Assembly: GCA_947594835.1 (NCBI GenBank)
Contig: CANQEH010000010.1
Location: 19,123-83,122, forward strand
Direction: 5' to 3'
Length of the DNA: 64,000 bases
DNA from: an uncultured Acetatifactor sp.
GTDB taxonomy: Bacteria > Bacillota > Clostridia > Lachnospirales > Lachnospiraceae
Under the pieces are notes generated by a model. That model was not told where the DNA came from, searched no databases, and worked only from the letters and a program-made list of their open reading frames with translations. How positions within the stretch are numbered: the first letter of the stretch is position 1; the number at the start of each line of letters is the position of its first letter. Positions 1 to 8,285 of this stretch are shown here, in pieces. A program made the translations under genes and the position numbers.

Positions 1-407
1 TGAAATTTTACGCCTCCGTCCGCATGGACGTGCGCAGGATCGAATCCTTAAAGCAGGGCGGTGAGGTCATCGGGAACCGCACCCGGGTGAAAGTGGTGAA
101 AAACAAGATCGCGCCCCCCTTTAAGGAGGCGGAATTTGATATTATGTTCGGAGAGGGCATCTCCATGGTGGGAGATGTGCTGGATTTGGCGGCTGAGCAA
201 AATATCATCGTAAAGTCCGGCGCCTGGTATGCTTATGAGGGAAACAAGATCGGACAGGGGCGGGAGAACGCAAAACAGTATCTGAAGGACAACCCCCAGG
301 TGTGTGCGGAGGTTGCGGCGAAGGTCCGCGCCAAGTACGGCCTGGACAGCGCCCCGGCGGAGTCTGCGCAGACGGAGACAGAAGAAAAAAAGCCCTCAAA
401 GGCCTAG
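1..407 (+). CDS. recA: Recombinase RecA, C-terminal part (5' end outside window)
   Basis: The visible 135 residues match the end of RecA, the ATP-dependent strand-exchange protein of homologous recombination and SOS induction. Reading begins in frame at base 3 with [12 protein letters not shown], followed by the conserved [16 protein letters not shown] stretch, the FGEGIS segment, [17 protein letters not shown] and a C-terminal KDNP region. The ATPase core lies upstream of the window. The tail ends in a short Glu/Lys-rich segment, as is common for RecA. recX follows 68 bases downstream on the same strand, the classical recA-recX arrangement. Identity is seen directly; only the 5' end is missing. 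Confidence 0.97.
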   Translation, partial: KFYASVRMDVRRIESLKQGGEVIGNRTRVKVVKNKIAPPFKEAEFDIMFGEGISMVGDVLDLAAEQNIIVKSGAWYAYEGNKIGQGRENAKQYLKDNPQVCAEVAAKVRAKYGLDSAPAESAQTETEEKKPSKA

Positions 408-475
408 GACGGCCGGACAGCCGGTACAGAAGGAAGCGGAAGGGATAGCCGTTTAAGGGGGCAGGGAGTATCGCG

Positions 476-1090
476 ATGAAAGTGACACGGGTAGAGGAAG
501 TGACAAAGTCCCGAAGCCGGGTGTTTCTTGACGAGGAATTCGCCTTTGTGTTATACAAAGGCGAATTGCGCTTATATCACATTATCCCGGGGGAGGAGCT
601 TTCTCCCGGGGACTACGCGGCGATTACCCAGCAGCTTTTGCCCAGGCGGGCAAAGCTGCGGGCTATGAACCTGTTGAAAAACAGGGAATACACCACAAAG
701 CAGCTCAGCGAGAAATTAAAAGAAGGGGGATATCCCGAAAATGCCATCGAGGAGGCGCTCTCCTATGTGGCGCAGTTTCATTACACAGACGACCTGCGCT
801 ATGCCGTGAACTTTATAGCCTGCCACGAGAGCAGCAGGAGCCGCAGAAGGATCGAACAGGATCTTTTGAACCGGGGAATTTCCGGGGAGACGCTGGAGCA
901 GGCATGGCAGGAGTGGAGCAGTCAGGGGGGAGAGCAGGATGAGGCCGCCATGATACAGGCGCTTTTAGAAAAGCGGGGATATAACCCTGAAACGGCGGAC
1001 ATCCGGGAAAAGCAGCGCCAGGGAGCATTTTTGATGCGCCGGGGGTTTTCCGGGGAACAGGTGAGAAGGGCGCTTTTCCCCGATCATTGA
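476..1090 (+). CDS. recX: Regulatory protein RecX
   Basis: RecX binds RecA filaments and modulates their activity. The 204-residue product has the family's helical repeat architecture: a start KVTRVEEVTKSRSRVFLDEEF, then AMNLLKNREYTTKQLSEKLKEGG, and later three-helix repeats rich in Arg and Glu with the RRIEQDLLNRGIS segment. Length is normal for Firmicute RecX. The ATG follows a GGGAG ribosome site. It sits directly after recA and is probably co-transcribed; no terminator is visible between them. Confidence 0.93.
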   Translation: MKVTRVEEVTKSRSRVFLDEEFAFVLYKGELRLYHIIPGEELSPGDYAAITQQLLPRRAKLRAMNLLKNREYTTKQLSEKLKEGGYPENAIEEALSYVAQFHYTDDLRYAVNFIACHESSRSRRRIEQDLLNRGISGETLEQAWQEWSSQGGEQDEAAMIQALLEKRGYNPETADIREKQRQGAFLMRRGFSGEQVRRALFPDH

Positions 1091-1123
1091 ACCGGCGCAT
1101 TGAACCGATCCTTGAACTTGTAC

Positions 1124-1152
1124 TTGACATCGCAGTCATTTGCGTATAAAAT
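1124..1152 (+). promoter_or_regulatory. Promoter of rny
   Basis: TTGACA at 1124-1129 and TAAAAT at 1147-1152 are separated by 17 bp (an alternative -10, TATAAA, lies at 1145-1150). Transcription would start near 1159, giving an RNase Y leader of about 125 nt. Confidence 0.75.
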
Positions 1153-1175
1153 TTAAGTGTTGTAGATTGCTTAAT

Positions 1176-1280
1176 TAGAATGTTTCAGCCCGCAGGGCGG
1201 CTACATACATTCTATAGAAACCGCAGGAAGCAGTGCCTGCGGCTAAGTGTACAATGAAAATTAAATAAGGAGGTGCTCCT
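1176..1280 (+). promoter_or_regulatory. Structured 5' leader of rny with hairpinned ribosome site
   Basis: Three potential RNA hairpins follow one another. TAGAATGT (1176-1183) pairs with ACATTCTA (1207-1214) and encloses a small GCCC/GGGC stem. CCGCAGG (1221-1227) pairs with CCTGCGG (1236-1242). The ribosome site itself, AGGAG (1268-1272), pairs with CTCCT (1276-1280) around a GTG loop, four bases before the rny start codon. The pairings are visible in the sequence; a regulatory role is inference. Confidence 0.5.
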
Positions 1281-1284
1281 GTAG

Positions 1285-2838
1285 ATGGAAGCGATTATTG
1301 CATTGGTATCTGTCGCGGTCACCTGTGTCATTGCCATACCGGTTACGGTCTTCGTTTATTCCAATCATTTGAAGAAGTCGACGGCTTCGACCATCGGTAG
1401 CGCACAGGACAAGGCGAGAGAGATCATTGACGAAGCTCTAAAGACTGCTGAAGCGAAGAAGCGTGAATCCATGCTGGAGATCAAGGAGGAGTCCATTCGC
1501 ACCAAAAACGAACTGGACAAGGAGATCAAAGAGCGGAGGGCGGAAGCCCAGCGCTATGAGCGCAGGGTTCAGCAAAAAGAGGAGAACATTGACAAGAAAG
1601 CGGAAGCGATAGAAAAGCGCGAGAACAGCCTGACCGCCCGCGAGGAATCCTTAAACAGGATGAAAGAGGAAGTGGCGAAGCTGAACGAGCAGCGCTTGCA
1701 GGAATTGGAAAGAATTTCAGGATTAACCTCTGAACAGGCAAAAGACTACTTGTTGAAAACTGTGGAAGACGAAGTCAAGCATGAAACGGCTGTGATGATC
1801 AAGGAGATGGAGAGCCGGGCCAAAGAGGAAGCGGACAAGAAGGCGAAGGAATATGTGGTGTCCGCGATCCAGAGATGCGCGGCTGACCATGTGTCTGAGA
1901 CCACGATCTCCGTGGTGCAGCTTCCCAGTGATGAGATGAAGGGAAGGATCATCGGCCGGGAGGGCCGCAACATCCGGACGCTGGAGACGATGACGGGTGT
2001 GGATCTGATCATCGACGACACCCCCGAGGCAGTGATTCTCTCCGGCTTTGACCCGATCCGCCGCGAGGTTGCGCGGATCGCGCTGGAAAAGCTGATCGTG
2101 GACGGACGGATCCATCCCGCCAGGATCGAAGAGATGGTGGAGAAGGCCCAGAAGGAAGTCGAAGTGATGATGAAGGAGGAAGGCGAAGCCGCGACACTGG
2201 AAGTTGGTGTTCACGGGATTCACCCCGAACTCGTCAAGCTGCTGGGCAAGATGAAGTTCCGCACCAGTTATGGCCAGAACGCATTGAAGCACTCCATCGA
2301 GGTGGCGCAGCTGTCAGGGCTTCTGGCGGCCGAGCTTGGCCTGGATGTGAGACTCGCCAAGAGGGCGGGGCTGCTCCATGATATCGGGAAAGCTGTGGAT
2401 CACGAGATGGAAGGCTCCCATATTCAGCTTGGCGTGGAGCTGTGCCGGAAGTATAAGGAAAACGCCGTCGTCATCAACGCTGTGGAATCCCACCACGGCG
2501 ACGTGGAGGCTACTTCCCTCATCGCCTGTATCGTACAAGCTGCGGATACCATATCTGCTGCAAGGCCCGGGGCCAGAAGGGAGACCCTGGAGACCTATAC
2601 CAGCAGGCTGACGCAGTTGGAAGAGATCACAAACAATTTCAAGGGAGTAGAAAAATCTTTTGCCATTCAGGCGGGTCGTGAGGTTCGCGTAATGGTTGTG
2701 CCGGAGCAGATTTCGGATGCGGACATGGTTCTGCTGGCCCGTGATATTTCCAAACAGATCGAAGCTGAACTGGAATATCCCGGACAGATCAAGGTGAACG
2801 TGATCCGCGAAAGCCGTGTCATCGACTACGCAAAATAA
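1285..2838 (+). CDS. rny: Ribonuclease Y
   Basis: Membrane-anchored endoribonuclease that starts decay of many mRNAs in Firmicutes. The 517 residues run in the family order: an N-terminal membrane helix (about residues 3-28), a long charged coiled coil (about 40-190), a KH RNA-binding domain with the [12 protein letters not shown] motif (about 210-270), and an HD phosphohydrolase domain with [10 protein letters not shown] and a downstream HHGD. It ends [10 protein letters not shown], as in full-length homologues. It has its own promoter and a structured leader that may control translation, and a strong terminator follows it. Confidence 0.97.
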   Translation: MEAIIALVSVAVTCVIAIPVTVFVYSNHLKKSTASTIGSAQDKAREIIDEALKTAEAKKRESMLEIKEESIRTKNELDKEIKERRAEAQRYERRVQQKEENIDKKAEAIEKRENSLTAREESLNRMKEEVAKLNEQRLQELERISGLTSEQAKDYLLKTVEDEVKHETAVMIKEMESRAKEEADKKAKEYVVSAIQRCAADHVSETTISVVQLPSDEMKGRIIGREGRNIRTLETMTGVDLIIDDTPEAVILSGFDPIRREVARIALEKLIVDGRIHPARIEEMVEKAQKEVEVMMKEEGEAATLEVGVHGIHPELVKLLGKMKFRTSYGQNALKHSIEVAQLSGLLAAELGLDVRLAKRAGLLHDIGKAVDHEMEGSHIQLGVELCRKYKENAVVINAVESHHGDVEATSLIACIVQAADTISAARPGARRETLETYTSRLTQLEEITNNFKGVEKSFAIQAGREVRVMVVPEQISDADMVLLARDISKQIEAELEYPGQIKVNVIRESRVIDYAK

Positions 2839-2877
2839 CCCATACAGTTTCTTGCTGTCACAGAAAGCTTCAGGACG

Positions 2878-2915
2878 AAAAAAATGCCACACAAGTAATA
2901 GTGTGGCATTTTTTG
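2878..2915 (+). terminator. Intrinsic terminator after rny
   Basis: ATGCCACAC and GTGTGGCAT form a perfect stem around an 8-nt loop, extended by an A-run on the left and a T-run on the right, followed by TTTTTGTTGTTTTT. The A-tract on the left may allow it to work in both directions. Confidence 0.9.
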
Positions 2916-3061
2916 TTGTTTTTCCTGCAATCTTTGTAGCATTTTCCTCTTGTGTGATTCCGGCGCTTATAGTATAGTAAAGCGAGTGTATGATTGTATA
3001 CGATGATGCAACATCGGATCATAAGTGGAACAAAGTGAGAAACAGCCATGGAGGAAGCGGA

Positions 3062-4375
3062 ATGAAAACCTATCAGGAACTGAGCAGGGAGGAACTGCTG
3101 AAGCTGAGAGAGCAGCTTGAGGGAGCGTACGAAGATGCCAAAGGGAAGGGGCTGAAGCTGGATATGTCCAGGGGGAAACCCTCTGCCGCACAGCTTGATA
3201 TGAGCAGGGAGTTCCTTGACACCTTAAACTCCGACAGCGAGATGAAGTCGGAAAACGGCCTGGACGTGCGCAACTACGGCGCAATGGACGGCATACCGGA
3301 AGCGAAGCGTCTGATGGGCCAGATCATGGGGGTGCCTGCGGAGAATGTGATTGTCTGCGGCAATGCGAGCCTCACTGTGATGTACGATACCGTCTCCCGT
3401 TCCATGACCCACGGCGTGCTGGGCAGTACGCCCTGGTGCAAGCTGGACAGGGTGAAATTTTTGTGCCCTGTGCCCGGGTATGACAGGCATTTTGCAGTGA
3501 CCCAGCACTTTGGCATCGAGATGATCAACATTCCCATGACGCCCCAGGGGCCGGATATGGATATGGTGGAGAAACTGGTGTCCGGGGACGAGAGCGTGAA
3601 GGGAATCTGGTGCGTGCCGAAATATTCCAACCCCCAGGGCTATACCTACTCGGAGGAGACCGTGCGGCGCTTTGCAAACTTAAAACCGGCGGCTGAGGAT
3701 TTCCGCATTTACTGGGACAATGCCTATGCGGTGCACCATCTCTATGAGGACAGACAGGATACGCTTCCCGACATTTTAAGCCTCTGCGCAGAGGCCGGGA
3801 ACCCGGACATGGTGTACGAGTTCTGCTCAACCTCCAAGATCACATACGCAGGCGCAGGTATTTCCGCAGTGGCGGCCTCCAAGGCCAATCTGGACGATAT
3901 CAAAAAGACCCTGACCCTGCAGACCATTGGCTTTGACAAGGTAAACCAGCTGCGCCATGTGCGCTATCTGAAGGATATGGAGGGCGTGAAGGCCCAGATG
4001 AAACGCCATGCGGACTGGATGAGGCCGAAATTTGACGCGGTGCTTGCGGTGCTGGACAAGGAGCTGACGGGGCTGGGGATTGGCCAGTGGACCCGTCCCA
4101 ACGGGGGGTATTTTATTTCCTTCGAGGCGATGGAGGGCTGCGCAAAGGCCATTGTGGCAAAATGCAAGGAGGCCGGAATGGTGCTGACTGAGGCGGGCGC
4201 AACCTATCCCTACGGGAAAGACCCCAAGGACAGCAATATCCGGATCGCCCCTTCCTTCCCGACGCCCCAGGAGATGGAGCAGGCGGCGGAACTCTTTGTG
4301 CTCTGCGTAAAGCTTGTGAGCGTGGAGAAGGTTCTCGCAGACCGGGAGCAGGCAGGAGAGGCTGCCGTAGGATAA
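3062..4375 (+). CDS. Aspartate aminotransferase-like PLP enzyme (subgroup Ic type)
   Basis: Fold-type I aminotransferase of the Asp_aminotransf family (Pfam PF12897 type), whose characterised member in Corynebacterium glutamicum is an aspartate aminotransferase. Seen: LDMSRGKPSAAQLDMS near the N terminus, RNYGAMDGIPEAKRLMG, the PVPGYDRHF substrate-site segment, WCVPKYSNPQGYTYSE, YWDNAYAVHHL with the cofactor-binding Asp, and STSKITYAGAG with the probable PLP lysine near residue 259. The ATG at 3062 is chosen because GGAGG lies 7 bases upstream; an in-frame ATG at 2990 has no ribosome site. About 437 residues, normal for the family. A NUDIX gene follows after 8 bases, so the two are probably one operon. 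Confidence 0.88.
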   Translation: MKTYQELSREELLKLREQLEGAYEDAKGKGLKLDMSRGKPSAAQLDMSREFLDTLNSDSEMKSENGLDVRNYGAMDGIPEAKRLMGQIMGVPAENVIVCGNASLTVMYDTVSRSMTHGVLGSTPWCKLDRVKFLCPVPGYDRHFAVTQHFGIEMINIPMTPQGPDMDMVEKLVSGDESVKGIWCVPKYSNPQGYTYSEETVRRFANLKPAAEDFRIYWDNAYAVHHLYEDRQDTLPDILSLCAEAGNPDMVYEFCSTSKITYAGAGISAVAASKANLDDIKKTLTLQTIGFDKVNQLRHVRYLKDMEGVKAQMKRHADWMRPKFDAVLAVLDKELTGLGIGQWTRPNGGYFISFEAMEGCAKAIVAKCKEAGMVLTEAGATYPYGKDPKDSNIRIAPSFPTPQEMEQAAELFVLCVKLVSVEKVLADREQAGEAAVG

Positions 4376-4383
4376 GGAGAGGT

Positions 4384-4932
4384 ATGGGACAATATCAGAG
4401 ACTGAAGCGGGAACTGGTGGCCAGGGGGGCCATTATCGACTACTATCAGGATACCATGCAGATCCCCAATGGGAATGTGGCAAAATGGGATCTGATCGAT
4501 CACAAGGGGGCCGCCGCCGTGGTAGCGGTGCGGGAGGACGGGAAACTGCTGATGGTGAGGCAGTACCGCAACGCCCTGGAGCGGGAGACGCTGGAGATCC
4601 CGGCGGGAGGAAGAAACGGCAGGGAGGAACCCACCGATGTGACCGCCATGCGGGAACTGGAGGAGGAAACCGGGTATACCTGTGAGAGGGTGGAGCTTTT
4701 GCTCTCCATTTACACCACCGTGGCTTTCTGCAACGAAAAAATCGATATCTACCTGGCCCGGGGCCTGAAGCCGGGCAGACAGCACCTGGACGAGGACGAG
4801 TACCTGAACGTGGAAGCCTACTCCCTGGAGGAATTAAAGCAGATGGTCTCTGCCGGGAAGATCCAGGACGCCAAGACGGTCTGCGCCATCATGGCCTATG
4901 CCGTCAATTTTGCCGAAGCTGCATCGGAATAG
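4384..4932 (+). CDS. NUDIX hydrolase, ADP-ribose pyrophosphatase type
   Basis: Hydrolyses nucleoside-diphosphate-linked substrates; ADP-ribose is the likely one by family. The complete NUDIX box is present in the GGRNGREEP...RELEEETGY segment (about residues 77-99), with the Arg-Glu and Glu-Glu metal ligands intact. The 182-residue length and the flanking AVVAVREDGKLLMVRQYRNAL strand are typical of the NudF/YqkG group. It starts 8 bases after the aminotransferase and precedes a SpoIIM-like gene. The family assignment is firm, the exact substrate is not. Confidence 0.9.
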   Translation: MGQYQRLKRELVARGAIIDYYQDTMQIPNGNVAKWDLIDHKGAAAVVAVREDGKLLMVRQYRNALERETLEIPAGGRNGREEPTDVTAMRELEEETGYTCERVELLLSIYTTVAFCNEKIDIYLARGLKPGRQHLDEDEYLNVEAYSLEELKQMVSAGKIQDAKTVCAIMAYAVNFAEAASE

Positions 4933-4996
4933 TTTTAGGTCCTGCCGCATACAGATAAAAGAGAAAAGCGCGGGGCTGGGACAGCCAGGTGGGAAA

Positions 4997-5593
4997 ATGC
5001 AGATCAAGGGAATGAAGGGGCATATGATCCAGGGCTGGATAGCGCCTGTTTTCCTGGCCGGCCTGGCGGCGGGAATCCTTGCCATGCATATGGGGAAGGG
5101 CATTTTGATGGAAAATACGGGACTGTTTGATGCGGACACGCTGTGCCGCATGAAATATATGACCGTAGACGTCAATGCCCTTTTTTCTTATGTCCTCCGG
5201 GAGCGGATGATGAAAATCCTGGGCCTTGCGGTGCTGGCCACCACCTATCTGGGCTTTGCCGCCTGTATCGCTTCCGCCGCCTGGTGGGGGATATCCATGG
5301 GCGCTTTTTTGTCTGCCCTGGCAGTCCGCTACGGCCTGAAGGGGATTTTTCTGTCGGCTGTCTGCCTGTTCCCCCAGTATCTGCTCTATGTGCCGGCGTT
5401 CCTCGCCCTTTTGGGATGGTGCGAAACGCTGTACCGGGGCATCTACCAGAGAAGGATCGATACAGGCGACAAGACTTATCTGCCGAAAAAGCTGGCAAAA
5501 TTGGCGGCAATCTTTTTGATCGCCGCCCTGGGATGTTTTCTGGAGGCCTATGTAAACCCCGCCCTTTTGTTAAAATATCTGCGCATCTTTTGA
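4997..5593 (+). CDS. SpoIIM-like membrane protein (stage II sporulation protein M family)
   Basis: Predicted multi-pass membrane protein with the SpoIIM signature: a first hydrophobic helix (IAPVFLAGLAAGILAMHMG), a TTYLGFAACIASAAWWG segment, the FPQYLLYVPAFLALLGW motif and a terminal ECYVNP-like element (EAYVNPALLLKYL). SpoIIM takes part in septal peptidoglycan degradation during engulfment in Bacillus; the homologue here may do the same. The ATG at 4997 follows AGGTGGG; upstream extensions lack a ribosome site. About 198 residues, near the usual length. It sits downstream of the NUDIX gene and converges with the DAHP synthase gene 25 bases away. Confidence 0.8.
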   Translation: MQIKGMKGHMIQGWIAPVFLAGLAAGILAMHMGKGILMENTGLFDADTLCRMKYMTVDVNALFSYVLRERMMKILGLAVLATTYLGFAACIASAAWWGISMGAFLSALAVRYGLKGIFLSAVCLFPQYLLYVPAFLALLGWCETLYRGIYQRRIDTGDKTYLPKKLAKLAAIFLIAALGCFLEAYVNPALLLKYLRIF

Positions 5594-5617
5594 AAATTTC
5601 TTTCCTCTATCGAGTGT

Positions 5618-6646
5618 CTATTGGGACTCGGCGATATCGTAGATGAGCTTCTCCGAGTCTTCCCAGCCGAGGCAGGGGTCTGTGATGGATTTCCCATAGA
5701 CGCCGCCGCCCACCTTCTGGCAGCCCTCCTCGAGATAACTCTCCACCATGACGCCTTTGACCAGCTCGCGGATGTCGCGGCTCAATTTCCTGCTGTGCAT
5801 CACCTCTTTTACAATGCGGATCTGCTGCTCAAACTGCTTGCCGGAATTTGAGTGGTTGGCGTCGATCACGCAGGCAGGGTTTTTCAAATCCATCTTTCCA
5901 TACATTTCCAGCAGCAGGTTCAAATCTTCGTAGTGGTAGTTGGGGATGCTGTTCCCGTGCTTGTTGGTAGCGCCGCGCAGCACGGTGTGGGTCAGCTCGT
6001 TTCCCGTGGTGTTTACCTCCCAGCCCCGGTAGATGAAGGAGTGGGGGTGCTGGGCCGCGTAGACGGAATTGAGCATCACCGACAGGTCTCCGCTGGTGGG
6101 GTTTTTCATCCCCGCGGGCACGTCGAAACCGCTGACGGTGAGCCTGTGCTGCTGATCCTCCACCGAGCGGGCACCAATGGCCACATAGGAGAGGATGTCG
6201 GACACATAGGGCCAGTTTTCCGGGTACAGCATTTCGTCCGCCGCCGTGAGGCCGGATTCCTGGATGGCCCGGATGTGCATTTTCCGCATGGCGGCAAGCC
6301 CGGCCAGAAAGTCAGGCTTTTTCTCGGGATCCGGCTGATGGACGATCCCCTTATACCCCTCTCCGGTGGTGCGGGGCTTGTTGGTATAGATGCGGGGGAT
6401 CAGGATCAGTTTGTCCTTTACTTTTTCATTTACCCTGGCCAGGCGGTTGATGTATTCGCAGACGGAATCCTCGTTGTCTGCGGAGCAGGGGCCGATGATG
6501 ACCAGAAACTTATCGCTCTTTCCGGTGATCACGTCGGCGATCTGCCGATCCCGCGCTTCCTTCTTCTGCAGAAGCTCCGGGGGGATGGGGTATTCTTCCT
6601 TGATTTGTGCCGGGGTGGGCAGTTCTCTGACAAATTCAAAACTCAT
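5618..6646 (-). CDS. 3-deoxy-7-phosphoheptulonate synthase (class I, AroF/AroG/AroH type)
   Basis: Joins phosphoenolpyruvate and erythrose 4-phosphate in the first step of aromatic amino-acid synthesis. Conserved elements of the E. coli-type enzyme: IGPCSADNED, YTNKPRTTGEGYKG, DANHSNSGK, VMVESYLEEGCQ and GKSITDPCLGWEDSE. The ORF is open upstream to 6760, but the promoter at 6740-6768 places transcription start near 6733, so translation must begin later. Candidates are ATG at 6658 and ATG at 6646; I chose 6646 (MSFEFVRELPTPAQIKEEYP), which fits family N termini, although neither has an ideal ribosome site. About 342 residues, a usual length. Standalone transcription unit. Confidence 0.93.
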   Translation of the reverse strand: MSFEFVRELPTPAQIKEEYPIPPELLQKKEARDRQIADVITGKSDKFLVIIGPCSADNEDSVCEYINRLARVNEKVKDKLILIPRIYTNKPRTTGEGYKGIVHQPDPEKKPDFLAGLAAMRKMHIRAIQESGLTAADEMLYPENWPYVSDILSYVAIGARSVEDQQHRLTVSGFDVPAGMKNPTSGDLSVMLNSVYAAQHPHSFIYRGWEVNTTGNELTHTVLRGATNKHGNSIPNYHYEDLNLLLEMYGKMDLKNPACVIDANHSNSGKQFEQQIRIVKEVMHSRKLSRDIRELVKGVMVESYLEEGCQKVGGGVYGKSITDPCLGWEDSEKLIYDIAESQ

Positions 6647-6739
6647 AGGGATGACCATGCCTTTCTGCAGCCTGCAGATCCATATGCGGAATTTGGCATT
6701 GCGCAGGCGTTTTTTGTGTAAAAATCTTATTTTTCGTCC

Positions 6740-6768
6740 ATTATAGTATAAGATGCGCAATCCTGCAA
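6740..6768 (-). promoter_or_regulatory. Promoter of the DAHP synthase gene
   Basis: On the minus strand TTGCAG (6768-6763) and TATAAT (6745-6740) are 17 bp apart. Transcription would start near 6733, which rules out the most upstream in-frame ATG at 6760. Confidence 0.7.
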
Positions 6769-6802
6769 GGATTTTGCAGTTTCCGGCGGCATTTCCGGCG
6801 CA

Positions 6803-6886
6803 GGTATTGCGGTTTCAGGTATAGGTATTGCGGTTTCCGGGACGGGTATCGTCGTTTTCTGCGCCGGGATTGCAGCGGCTGTAGCG
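6803..6886. repeat. 21-bp tandem repeat, about four copies
   Basis: Units begin at 6803, 6824, 6845 and 6866 with GGTATTGCGGTTTC-like sequence; the first two are nearly identical and the rest decay. A shorter TTTCCGGCG duplication precedes them. They lie between the divergent promoters of the DAHP synthase and the FeoB-associated gene. The minus strand can be read as a Pro-Glu-Thr-Ala-Ile repeat peptide, which I do not regard as a gene. Confidence 0.65.
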
Positions 6887-6905
6887 GATTGCGGCTGTCG
6901 GCGTC

Positions 6906-6934
6906 TTGACAAAAGCGGGAAAAGGGTGTATCTT
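6906..6934 (+). promoter_or_regulatory. Promoter of the FeoB-associated small gene
   Basis: TTGACA at 6906-6911 and TATCTT at 6929-6934, spacer 17 bp. Predicted start near 6941, inside the Fur-like palindrome. Confidence 0.7.
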
Positions 6935-6939
6935 TAAAC

Positions 6940-6952
6940 GAGAATGATTCTC
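6940..6952. promoter_or_regulatory. Fur-like operator
   Basis: GAGAATGATTCTC is a perfect 6-1-6 palindrome resembling the core of Fur/PerR-type boxes. It sits just downstream of the -10 and about 27 bases before the start of a FeoB-associated gene. Position and gene identity together support iron-dependent repression. Confidence 0.65.
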
Positions 6953-6978
6953 AAAAACAACGTTGGGAGGAGCAGCTG

Positions 6979-7152
6979 ATGGGAGACGTGGTGGTTCTTT
7001 TAGCCCTTTTGGCAGGGGTTTTTCTGATTCTGCGAAGCCAGATCCGCAAATTCCGCAGGGGGGAGTGCAGCGGAGGCTGTCCGGGCTGTTCGGGCTGTCA
7101 GGGCGGCTGCAGCGCCTGTGAGGAGAAGCAGGCCGGAAAGAAGGAAACCTGA
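6979..7152 (+). CDS. FeoB-associated Cys-rich membrane protein
   Basis: 57 residues: a membrane helix (about residues 4-18), a basic patch RSQIRKFRRG, then a Cys-rich tail with six cysteines at 30, 34, 37, 40, 44 and 47 in Gly/Ser-rich sequence. This is the pattern of the small FeoB-associated Cys-rich proteins normally found next to feoA/feoB ferrous-iron transport genes. GGGAGG lies 8 bases before the ATG. No feoA or feoB is in the window, so this copy is an orphan with its own Fur-like promoter and a terminator directly after it. Confidence 0.8.
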   Translation: MGDVVVLLALLAGVFLILRSQIRKFRRGECSGGCPGCSGCQGGCSACEEKQAGKKET

Positions 7153-7160
7153 GGGAGATA

Positions 7161-7199
7161 AAAAAAGGACATTTTTAGGTGTCCTTTTTTATTTTTTTC
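7161..7199 (+). terminator. Intrinsic terminator after the FeoB-associated gene
   Basis: AAAAAAGGACA (7161-7171) pairs with TGTCCTTTTTT (7180-7190), followed by ATTTTTTTC. Confidence 0.88.
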
Positions 7200-7219
7200 T
7201 TTCCCTGAAAACAGGAATA

Positions 7220-7228
7220 TGCTATACT
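7220..7228 (+). promoter_or_regulatory. Possible extended -10 promoter element
   Basis: TGCTATACT (TGN plus TATACT) lies 37 bases upstream of the polysaccharide deacetylase ATG. No good -35 is visible. It could drive the deacetylase-bactofilin-pyrH-frr unit. Confidence 0.4.
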
Positions 7229-7264
7229 GAAAGCTGAAAATATATAAAGAAATTGGGTGATGCC

Positions 7265-8269
7265 ATGTCGGAGGAAAGGGCGCGGGCAGATGCCCGCAGG
7301 CAGAGACGGGTCAGGCGGCTGAAAAAAGGGATTGTCCTGGCTTTAGCGCTCCTTGGTTCCACACCCTTTTTGTTGTGCGTCTTTCTGGCGGTAAGAATCC
7401 GGGATTTAAACGGCAGCATTGCCGTGCTGACAGCAAAAGTGGGGCTTCTTACGGAGGAGATGACCCGGCAGCAGGCTTTGCTGCAGGGATTGATGGACGA
7501 TACCAGAACCGTTGGAGAGGGCAGACAGGAGGAGAATGCGTCCGGCCTGTCTTTGTCCGGCGACCGGATTGCAGCGGACGGGGCGGCGCAGACAGAAGCT
7601 GAGGCAGAGGCTGACGCAGAGGAGCAGGAGGCACTTCACAAGGTCTATCTGACCTTCGACGACGGCCCCAGCGCCAACACGGAAAAGATACTGGACATTC
7701 TGGACGATTACGGCGTAAAGGCCACCTTTTTTGTGGTGGGGAAGGAATCGGATGCGGACAAGGAGGCCCTGCGGCAGATTGTGGAACGGGGGCATACCCT
7801 GGGGATGCACTCCTTCAGCCATAAGTACGCGCAGATCTATGCCTCTGTGGAAGACTTTGCCGAGGATTTTGTGAAGCTGCGCAGTTATCTGGAGGAAGTG
7901 ACCGGGGTGGTCTGCGATGTCTATCGGTTTCCAGGGGGCAGCTCCAACACGGTGAGCAGCGTGGATATGAAGGAATTTGCGGAATATCTGGACAGCTGGG
8001 ACGTGCGCTTTTTCGACTGGAATGTCTCCTCCGGGGATGCGGGCAGGCGGCTGCTTACGGCAGAGGAGCTGACAGAAAATTCCCTGCAGGGCATCGGGGA
8101 CAGGGAGGTCTCCGTGATCCTGATGCACGACGCGGCGGGGCGGCCCACTACCGTAGAGGCGCTGCCGTCCATCATCGAGAGCATTTTGTCCATGGAGGAC
8201 ACTGTGATCCTTCCCATCACAGAAAAGACCAGGCCGGTTCAACACATACACTGGGAAGACGAAGAATAA
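7265..8269 (+). CDS. Membrane-anchored polysaccharide deacetylase (NodB domain)
   Basis: Predicted carbohydrate esterase family 4 enzyme that removes acetyl groups from cell-wall or capsular glycans outside the membrane. An Arg-rich start and one membrane helix (about residues 20-42) lead into a coiled/linker region and a NodB domain with all five motifs: TFDDGPS (about 130-136), HSFSHKYAQIY, RFPGGSSN, DWNVSSGD and ILMHDA. The catalytic Asp and zinc ligands are therefore present. The ATG at 7265 is preferred over an in-frame TTG at 7253; GGGTGA is the only ribosome-like element. The bactofilin gene follows after 16 bases. Confidence 0.9.
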   Translation: MSEERARADARRQRRVRRLKKGIVLALALLGSTPFLLCVFLAVRIRDLNGSIAVLTAKVGLLTEEMTRQQALLQGLMDDTRTVGEGRQEENASGLSLSGDRIAADGAAQTEAEAEADAEEQEALHKVYLTFDDGPSANTEKILDILDDYGVKATFFVVGKESDADKEALRQIVERGHTLGMHSFSHKYAQIYASVEDFAEDFVKLRSYLEEVTGVVCDVYRFPGGSSNTVSSVDMKEFAEYLDSWDVRFFDWNVSSGDAGRRLLTAEELTENSLQGIGDREVSVILMHDAAGRPTTVEALPSIIESILSMEDTVILPITEKTRPVQHIHWEDEE

Positions 8270-8285
8270 ATGGAGGTTAGAGGGA

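Noticed and set aside
5852..6721. 289-codon open frame on the plus strand opposite DAHP synthase
   Set aside because: Shadow of a well-conserved enzyme gene; no family resemblance and no ribosome site.
6803..6886. CRISPR array
   Set aside because: The tandem units are contiguous without spacers and no cas gene is present in the window.
6727..6912. Minus-strand ORF with Pro-Glu-Thr-Ala-Ile repeats
   Set aside because: Explained by the 21-bp tandem repeat and overlapping the DAHP synthase promoter; no ribosome site.
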